In this document: positions 45,167 through 50,709 of the stretch, piece by piece
Numbering within the stretch: the stretch's first letter is position 1
Layout of the letters: each line of letters opens with the position of its first letter
Assembly (NCBI GenBank): GCA_964004625.1
Contig: CAXFOB010000028.1
Span: 1-50,709 of the forward strand
From: GCA-002697625 sp002697625
Lineage (GTDB): Bacteria > Bacteroidota > Bacteroidia > Flavobacteriales > BACL11
Reading direction: 5' to 3'
DNA: 50,709 nucleotides
Made by a program: the position numbers and the translations under genes
Notes under the pieces: model-generated
Told to the model about the DNA's origin: nothing
Seen by the model: only the letters and a program-made list of their open reading frames with translations
Databases searched by the model: none

Positions 45167-47143
45167 CTAATAATCTAAAAGGCTTTTTAATTTACTCTCA
45201 AATCTCTGTCTAGGAAGGAAATTCTCTTCTAGTGTAGAGGAGAACGGAACAGGAGAATCTAAGCTTGAAGACCTTACAACTGGAGCGTCTAAATATTCAA
45301 AACATTTCTCAGAAATCATTGATGAAATATCCGCTCCAAAACCTCCAATCATACAATCCTCATGTAAAATAATTACTTTTCCAGTTTTTCTTACTGAGTT
45401 AAAAACAGTTTCTCTATCTAAAGGAATGAGAGTTCTTAAATCAATTAAATCTGCGGAAATATTAGGATTCTTTTTTAAGACATCCAAAGCCCAATGAACT
45501 CCAAGTCCGTAAGTAATAATACTAACATCACCCCCTAGTTTCAACACATTAGCTACTCCAATTTCGATAGAAAAATAATTATCAGAAACCAATTCCGAAC
45601 AAGATCTATAAAGTGCCTTATGCTCAAAAAACATAACAGGATTTGGGTCGTTTATTGACTCTATTAATAACCCTTTTGCATCTTCTGGAAAAGCAGGATA
45701 AACTACCTTTAAACCAGGGGTATGTGTAAACCACGCCTCATTAGATTGTGAATGAAAAGGACCAGCACCCACCCCAGCTCCTGTTGGCATCCTAACTACT
45801 ACATCTACATTTTGTCCCCATCTGTAGTGTGTTTTTGCTAAATTATTTACAATAGGGTTAAATCCAGATGTAACAAAATCAGCAAACTGCATCTCTATTA
45901 CAGATTTACTTCCATTTATAGAAAGACCCAATGCAGCACTTACAATGACAGATTCACAGATTGGAGTGTTTCTTACTCTTTCTTTACCAAATTGATCTAC
46001 AAATCCAGATGTAATCTTAAAAACACCACCATATTCAGCAATATCTTGTCCCATTATTATTAAGTTATTATACTTCTCCATACTCTTTCTCAATCCATCA
46101 GATATGGCATCTACAAATCTTTTTTCTGTTTTTTCTTCAGATTTAGGAAAATTTGAGAATTTATACTCTCTGAAAATATCTTTTAACTCTGTTTCTGTAT
46201 CTGATATAATCCCCTCTTCCTCCTCTGCAATCTTCCAAGCAGAATTAATATCTTTTATTATGTCTTTTTTAATCTGATCAACCTCTAATTCTGAAAGGAT
46301 TTTTTCGGACAATAAATATTTTTCATAATTATTTACAGGATCTTTTTCAGACCATGAATACATTAATTCTTTAGGGACATACTTAGTACCAGAAGCTTCT
46401 TCATGTCCTCTCATTCTGAAAGTCATACACTCTAAAATTACAGGCTTAGGACTTGATGAGATTTCTTTCTGAAGTTTTGAAACTGCAGAATAAACTTCTA
46501 AAATATTATTTCCATCAATGGTGTAAGCATCCATACCATATCCTTTTCCTTTATCTGCAAATTGCTTACACCTAAACTGTTCATTACTAGGGGTAGACAA
46601 ACCATATCCATTATTTTCTATCACAAAAATCACAGGCAAATCCCATACTGCAGCAACATTTAAGGCCTCATGAAAATCTCCTTCACTAGCACCTCCATCT
46701 CCAGTAAAAACAGCCGTTACCTTTCCATTATTCTTCAATTTGTTTGCTAAGGCTATACCATCAGCAACTCCCATTTGAGGTCCTAAATGAGAAATCATAC
46801 CTATAATATTATACTCTTGGGTACCGAAATGAAAAGATCTATCCCTTCCTTTTGTAAAACCATTATTCTTTCCCATAAACTGGGAAAATAATCTATGAAA
46901 TGGAACACCTTTAGTTGTAAATACCCCAAGGTTTCTGTGTAAGGGTAAAATATATTCTTCCTGATCTAATGCAGAAGATAATCCTACAGAAATTGCCTCT
47001 TGCCCAATTCCAGAAAACCATTTTGAAATTTTACCTTGTCTTAATAAAATCAACATCTTCTCCTCTATTAATCGTGGAGTCAAAATAGATTTATATAATT
47101 CAATTAATTTTTTGTTATCAATTCCTGATTTATCAAACTGCAT
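45167..47143 (-). CDS. Fused alpha-beta 2-oxoacid dehydrogenase E1
   Basis: This 658-residue thiamine-diphosphate enzyme decarboxylates a 2-oxoacid (branched-chain type or pyruvate) and passes the acyl group to lipoylated E2. The alpha part (1-about 320) has the ThDP motif GDGGASEGDFHEALN...ENN (148-178) and MRGHEEASGTKY. The beta part (about 340-658) has GQDIAEYGGVFKITSGF, EMQFADF, RMPTGAGVGAGPFHSQSNEAWF and LHEDCMIGGFGADI. Such fused E1 proteins are usual in Bacteroidota. No E2 or E3 gene is near. A TATTTTTG box lies 22 bases upstream. Substrate preference cannot be set from sequence. Confidence 0.92.
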   Translation of the reverse strand: MQFDKSGIDNKKLIELYKSILTPRLIEEKMLILLRQGKISKWFSGIGQEAISVGLSSALDQEEYILPLHRNLGVFTTKGVPFHRLFSQFMGKNNGFTKGRDRSFHFGTQEYNIIGMISHLGPQMGVADGIALANKLKNNGKVTAVFTGDGGASEGDFHEALNVAAVWDLPVIFVIENNGYGLSTPSNEQFRCKQFADKGKGYGMDAYTIDGNNILEVYSAVSKLQKEISSSPKPVILECMTFRMRGHEEASGTKYVPKELMYSWSEKDPVNNYEKYLLSEKILSELEVDQIKKDIIKDINSAWKIAEEEEGIISDTETELKDIFREYKFSNFPKSEEKTEKRFVDAISDGLRKSMEKYNNLIIMGQDIAEYGGVFKITSGFVDQFGKERVRNTPICESVIVSAALGLSINGSKSVIEMQFADFVTSGFNPIVNNLAKTHYRWGQNVDVVVRMPTGAGVGAGPFHSQSNEAWFTHTPGLKVVYPAFPEDAKGLLIESINDPNPVMFFEHKALYRSCSELVSDNYFSIEIGVANVLKLGGDVSIITYGLGVHWALDVLKKNPNISADLIDLRTLIPLDRETVFNSVRKTGKVIILHEDCMIGGFGADISSMISEKCFEYLDAPVVRSSSLDSPVPFSSTLEENFLPRQRFESKLKSLLDY

Positions 47144-47164
47144 AATCTGTTTTTAATTCGATCC

Positions 47165-47172
47165 CAAAAATA
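47165..47172 (-). promoter_or_regulatory. TAnnTTTG -7 box for the E1 gene
   Basis: Reads TATTTTTG on the minus strand, 22 bases upstream of the ATG at 47143, for a leader of about 15 bases. Confidence 0.5.
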
Positions 47173-47210
47173 CCATATTTATTCTTTTCTTTGTAGTATA
47201 TTTTATAATT

Positions 47211-47324
47211 ATGAATATTGAAAAAATAATTATTTTTATATTGTTTATTTTAACTCTTATTTATCTGTTTAGAACACAGAATAGTACAGATAATAATTGT
47301 GGAAATATTGATTGTAATTGTTAA
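47211..47324 (+). CDS. 37-residue cysteine-tailed small membrane protein
   Basis: A very short frame begins at ATG 47211 and ends at TAA 47322-47324, one base before the ATG of the sulfatase-fold gene. It encodes a single membrane helix (about 5-20, KIIIFILFILTLIYLF), an Arg just after it, and a short tail with three cysteines (NNCGNIDCNC). This layout, a helix followed by CG..CxC, recalls the FeoB-associated Cys-rich membrane proteins, though it is shorter and no feoB is in the window. The tail could bind a metal. The match is by pattern only. Confidence 0.65.
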   Translation: MNIEKIIIFILFILTLIYLFRTQNSTDNNCGNIDCNC

Positions 47325-47325
47325 G

Positions 47326-49152
47326 ATGAAATACTTCTATACCTTTTTAAAAAGATTTTTCTTTCTTTTAGTTATATACACGTCTAGCAGATTATTTTTT
47401 TATGTTTTTAATTCCGATTATTTTAATCGAGATATTCTCTTATCATTTTTGGAGGGAATCCGATTTGATATATCTGCACTTTTATACATTAATATTCCTT
47501 TGATAGTTTTATTAATGTTCCCTACTAATTTAAGGACAAGAAAATATTACAGAAAAGCAACGAACCTCATTTTTTACATTACAAACATTCCATTTTTACT
47601 CATAAATAATTTGGACATTGAATATTTTAAGTTTTCTCAAAAAAGATCTACCTATGATTTCTTTGAATATCTTTCATTGGGAGGTGGAAGTGATGCTTTT
47701 CAACTGATACCTCAATATATTTTTGATTATTGGAATGTGACTTTAATTGTAATTATTCAGATATATTTTTTGTTAAGAATAAAGAAGATTCCTTTTGAAA
47801 AGATAAAAAACTACTTTTCATCTTCTCTTATCCTAATTATAACAATCGGATTTTTTGTGCTAGGTGCTAGAGGAGGAATTCAGTTAAAACCTATTAAAAC
47901 TATTGACGCAGGTATTTGGAGTAATACTGAAAACAGTGTTTTAGTACTTAATAGTTCTTTTTGTATTTTACATACCTACAACAAAAAAGATTTAGAAACA
48001 TTACATTATTTTTCAGAGGAAGAACTAAACAATAATTACAATACTAAATTAAGTTTCACATCTAAGAGTTTTAGCAGAAAGAATGTGGTAATTATAATAA
48101 TGGAAAGTTTCTCGAAAGAATATATTGGTTACTATAATAACGCAAAGGGATATACTCCATTTTTAGATTCCTTAATGTCTTATTCTTTCGTAATGGAACG
48201 AGCTTATTCTAACGGAATAAAATCGATAGAAGCCTTACCCGCAATCACCGCAGGAATCCCTACTCTTATGAACAATCCATTCATCACCTCCTCATATGCT
48301 ACAAATCATTATAAGGGATTAGCAAATTTATTAAAAGAAGAAGGATATACTTCTTCCTTTTTCCATGGAGGAAATATAGGAACAATGGGGTTTTATCAGT
48401 TTAGTAAAAAGGCCGGATTCGATAAATATTTTGGTAGAGAAGACTATAATAATGAGGAAGATTATGACGGTTCTTGGGGAATATATGACGGACCATTTTT
48501 TAGATATTTTTATGACTACTTAAATAAAGAGAAGGAGCCTTTTATTAGTTCTATTTTTAGTTTATCTTCTCACCCTCCATATAACATACCAGAAGAATAC
48601 AAAAATAGTTTTGATAAAGGTGAGTTAAAAATTCACGAAAGTATTGGATATTCTGATTATGCATTAGGAAAATTTTTCATAAATGCGAAAAAAAAAGATT
48701 GGTACAAAAACACTCTATTTATTATTACGGCAGATCATACGTCCCCTGAAACAAAAGTCAAAACATATAACAACAAAGTAGGAAGGTACTCTATTCCTAT
48801 TTTATACTTTATGGGGGATTCTTCATTAAATTCCAATAATAGTACTGTAACTCAACAAATAGATATTATGCCTACTATTCTAGAATTACTCAACTATAAA
48901 AAAGATTATTTTAGCTTTGGAAAATCTGTTTTATCAAAACAAAACTGGGCAATAAGCTATTTAAATAATGAATATTTGTTTATTACAGATAGTAGTTATA
49001 TTTTCAATAAAAAAGAAAAATACAATAGTTTTTCAGACGCTAATAAAAAAGAGAAAATTAAAATTAAAAAAGAAGAGTTAAATTTATTTAAAGCTATAAA
49101 ACAGAATTACAATAATCGAATGATAAACAATAAAATGACAAATGAAAACTAA
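47326..49152 (+). CDS. LtaS-like sulfatase-fold membrane transferase
   Basis: The 608-residue protein has about five N-terminal membrane helices (to about residue 185) and an extracytoplasmic alkaline-phosphatase/sulfatase domain. VIIIMESFSKEYIGYY (metal-binding Glu), SIEALPAITAGIP (nucleophile Thr region), FFHGGNIGTMGF and FIITADHTSPE (metal Asp/His) match the lipoteichoic-acid synthase/phosphoglycerol transferase family. In a Gram-negative it probably transfers a phospho-alcohol group to an envelope glycan or lipid. The start at 47326 is preferred to an in-frame ATG at 47299, which lies inside the small upstream gene. It overlaps the lipid-kinase gene by 11 bases. Confidence 0.88.
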   Translation: MKYFYTFLKRFFFLLVIYTSSRLFFYVFNSDYFNRDILLSFLEGIRFDISALLYINIPLIVLLMFPTNLRTRKYYRKATNLIFYITNIPFLLINNLDIEYFKFSQKRSTYDFFEYLSLGGGSDAFQLIPQYIFDYWNVTLIVIIQIYFLLRIKKIPFEKIKNYFSSSLILIITIGFFVLGARGGIQLKPIKTIDAGIWSNTENSVLVLNSSFCILHTYNKKDLETLHYFSEEELNNNYNTKLSFTSKSFSRKNVVIIIMESFSKEYIGYYNNAKGYTPFLDSLMSYSFVMERAYSNGIKSIEALPAITAGIPTLMNNPFITSSYATNHYKGLANLLKEEGYTSSFFHGGNIGTMGFYQFSKKAGFDKYFGREDYNNEEDYDGSWGIYDGPFFRYFYDYLNKEKEPFISSIFSLSSHPPYNIPEEYKNSFDKGELKIHESIGYSDYALGKFFINAKKKDWYKNTLFIITADHTSPETKVKTYNNKVGRYSIPILYFMGDSSLNSNNSTVTQQIDIMPTILELLNYKKDYFSFGKSVLSKQNWAISYLNNEYLFITDSSYIFNKKEKYNSFSDANKKEKIKIKKEELNLFKAIKQNYNNRMINNKMTNEN

Positions 49153-50017
49153 ATTTATTGTAAATCCTATAGCTGGAAGAGCTAAACAAAGAAATATAAA
49201 GAAAATATTAGACAGATATCTTGACAAGAATCGATTTAAGTTTGATATTATCTACACTGAAAAACATCTACATGCAAAAAAACTTGCAAAACAAGCTGTA
49301 AAAGAAAAATATGATTTAATTATTTCAGTAGGTGGAGATGGAACATTAAATCAAATCAGTTCTGAATTAATAGGAACAAATGTTGCTATTGGAGTCATTC
49401 CAGCGGGATCAGGAAACGGCTTTGGACTCCATTTTGGAATTAAAAACAACATGATACAAGCTGTTAAACAACTAAATAATTCTAAAATAAAAAAAGTAGA
49501 TAGTGCTACTGCTAATGGAATTCCTTTTGTAAATGTTTCAGGAATTGGGTTTGACGCTCATATTGCAAAACTATTTTCTAGTCTAAAAAAAAGAGGTTTT
49601 ATTAACTACTTAAAGTTGATTATTAAGGAGATAAACTATAAATCACATGTATATAATATTGAATTTGAAAAAGAAGTAAGAAAATTAAAAGCTATACTAA
49701 TTTCGTTTGCAAACGCAAGTCAGTATGGAAACAACTTTAAGATATCTCCTCATTCAAACATTGAGGATGGTTTGTTAGACTTTGTGATTTTAAAAGATAT
49801 TCCTAAATGGAAAATTCCTTTTATATTATTTAAAATCGCGATAGGAAAAGCTAACGAATGTAAATACATAGAAATAATAAGAACAAAGAAAATGACAATT
49901 ACTTCATCAGAAAATATTATACATTTGGACGGAGAACCACAACAAATAAATACTTCTTTTGAAGTAGTTTGTAATAAGAAATCTTTATATATATTTGTAC
50001 CAGATGGGAAAAAATAA
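49142..50017 (+). CDS. Diacylglycerol/lipid kinase family protein (DagK/YegS-like)
   Basis: The 291-residue cytoplasmic lipid kinase has FIVNPIAGRAKQRN at the N-terminus. ISVGGDGTLNQISSEL (about 62-77) is the GGDGT nucleotide and catalytic motif, and GVIPAGSGNGFGLHFGI is the second conserved loop. The C-terminal beta-sandwich domain has ENIIHLDGEPQQIN. With the upstream LtaS-like gene it may recycle diacylglycerol released when phospholipid headgroups are used as donors, as DgkB does for teichoic-acid synthesis. That link is inferred from the overlap of the two genes. Confidence 0.9.
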   Translation: MKTKFIVNPIAGRAKQRNIKKILDRYLDKNRFKFDIIYTEKHLHAKKLAKQAVKEKYDLIISVGGDGTLNQISSELIGTNVAIGVIPAGSGNGFGLHFGIKNNMIQAVKQLNNSKIKKVDSATANGIPFVNVSGIGFDAHIAKLFSSLKKRGFINYLKLIIKEINYKSHVYNIEFEKEVRKLKAILISFANASQYGNNFKISPHSNIEDGLLDFVILKDIPKWKIPFILFKIAIGKANECKYIEIIRTKKMTITSSENIIHLDGEPQQINTSFEVVCNKKSLYIFVPDGKK

Positions 50018-50342
50018 AAAAAATAGAAAAGGTGTTTTATATTCAACCAATCCAGATTTTGAGTATGAGTATGAGGATAGTGAAATAGAAACTCTTCCTA
50101 ATAACCAGCAACATTTAAAAGTATGTATAGACAAGCATAGAGCTGGGAAGATCGCGGTTATTATAAAAAATTTTGTTGGAAACACTGATGATTTAAAAAA
50201 TCTTGGAAAAATATTAAAAACAAATTGCGGTGTAGGTGGAAGTACAAAGAATGGAGAAATCATTATACAGGGAAATGTCAGAGAGAAAATAATGGAAATA
50301 CTAAAAAAAGAAGGATATAACTATAAAAGAGTTGGAGGATAA
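50004..50342 (+). CDS. SUI1/eIF1-like translation factor (YciH family)
   Basis: The 112-residue protein has the SUI1 fold, seen in HLKVCIDKHRAGKIAVIIKNFVG and LKTNCGVGGSTKNGEIIIQGN, the basic and GG-rich loops shared with eIF1 and YciH. The N-terminal 40 residues are charged and probably disordered. The start at ATG 50004 (MGKNKKN) overlaps the lipid kinase stop by 14 bases; an earlier in-frame ATG adds only three residues. Bacterial members influence start-codon fidelity, but their role in Bacteroidota is poorly defined. Confidence 0.88.
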   Translation: MGKNKKNRKGVLYSTNPDFEYEYEDSEIETLPNNQQHLKVCIDKHRAGKIAVIIKNFVGNTDDLKNLGKILKTNCGVGGSTKNGEIIIQGNVREKIMEILKKEGYNYKRVGG

Positions 50343-50372
50343 TATGAACTAACTAATAAAAAAAGATAAGGC

Positions 50373-50561
50373 GTGATAGAGAAAGAAAGTGATAAAGTGA
50401 TAATTAATAAATGGGGTATAGTAAGAGATAAAAAAGTAGAAGATTATTATTGGAGTTGTTTAAGTGATTATATAGATGGAGTTATACGAGAACTAGTAGA
50501 TAATAGTTATGGGGATTTTGATGAATTTCAGTCTGGACTTGATGAATTATTAAATAAGTAA
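50373..50561 (+). CDS. Hypothetical 62-residue acidic protein, GTG start
   Basis: A small frame starts at GTG 50373, 30 bases after the SUI1-like gene on the same strand. The product is acidic and helical (VEDYYWSCLSDYIDGVIREL and DEFQSGLDELLNK), with no signal peptide or membrane segment. I do not recognise the family. Amino-acid composition looks like a real protein and the spacing suits co-transcription, but the non-ATG start and small size leave doubt. Confidence 0.45.
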   Translation: MIEKESDKVIINKWGIVRDKKVEDYYWSCLSDYIDGVIRELVDNSYGDFDEFQSGLDELLNK

Positions 50562-50588
50562 AAAGAAAAAATACTTAGAATATAAAAG

Positions 50589-50671
50589 TGCCCAGAGCGG
50601 GAGTCGAACCCGCACGTCCGTAGGACACATGACCCTCAATCATGCCTGTCTACCAATTTCAGCACCTGGGC
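50589..50671 (-). tRNA. tRNA-Leu (anticodon GAG)
   Basis: An 83-base class II tRNA is read on the minus strand. The acceptor arm GCCCAGG pairs with TCTGGGC, with discriminator A. The anticodon stem CATGA/TCATG encloses loop TTGAGGG, giving anticodon GAG for leucine CUC/CUU codons. The long variable arm (GTCCTACGGAC) is typical of tRNA-Leu, and the T arm holds GGTTCGACTCC. CCA is not encoded. It is followed by a short T run (TTTT) that may end transcription. Confidence 0.95.
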
Positions 50672-50709
50672 GGCTTAATTACAAAAAAATTATATAAAAA
50701 TAATCCCAC

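Noticed and set aside
47299..47325. ATG at 47299 as the start of the LtaS-like gene
   Set aside because: It lies inside the 37-residue upstream gene, and the ATG at 47326 follows that gene's stop by one base and begins the first membrane helix.

Overview
The window is about 30% GC and looks like a chromosome segment of a member of the Bacteroidota, most likely order Flavobacteriales. Four things point there. There is a type IX secretion (T9SS) C-terminal sorting domain and a T9SS-like tail on a second protein. TonB-dependent receptor and LptD outer-membrane genes are present. Starts mostly lack Shine-Dalgarno sequences, and divergent gene pairs carry TAnnTTTG boxes, the Bacteroidota -7 promoter element. 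Finally, a 6S-like RNA sits between zapA and rny. Genus cannot be fixed from the sequence.

Layout. Positions 1-5576 (minus) hold two large secreted repeat proteins in tandem: an M43-type zinc metalloprotease cut by the window edge, and a T9SS protein with a cupredoxin domain, a lamin-tail-like domain and many repeats. Positions 5892-8238 (minus) are the conserved set rny, 6S RNA, zapA and a zapB-like coiled-coil gene. Positions 8326-14741 carry an M23 peptidase, an orphan arsC, a CotH-family protein and a TonB-dependent receptor. Positions 14754-19837 (minus) are an envelope operon: amidase, MCE protein, two Fe-S electron-transfer proteins, a HAD protein and a small conserved protein of unknown role. 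It is divergent from lptD (19881-22358).

Positions 22355-45098 (minus) form one very tightly packed polysaccharide operon of about 22 genes. It contains export and copolymerase proteins (Wza-like, Wzc-like), flippase (Wzx) and ligase/polymerase (Wzy/WaaL-like), and nonulosonic-acid (sialic acid/KDN) synthesis and activation. It also holds four GT4, one GT2 and one unclassified GT-B-like glycosyltransferase. Decoration enzymes are three different sulfotransferases, a NodU-type carbamoyltransferase, an FkbM and a second methyltransferase, a NodB deacetylase and a GNAT/FemAB-like acyltransferase; a GDP-fucose synthase is also present. The expected product is a sulfated, carbamoylated surface glycan containing a nonulosonic acid. 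This is the most interesting system in the window.

Positions 45167-50671 hold a fused 2-oxoacid dehydrogenase E1, a 37-residue cysteine-tailed membrane protein, an LtaS-like sulfatase-fold transferase, a lipid kinase, a SUI1/eIF1-like protein, a small unknown ORF and tRNA-Leu(GAG). No CRISPR array, insertion sequence, integrase or phage gene was seen. All family calls come from reading motifs; no database search was run.
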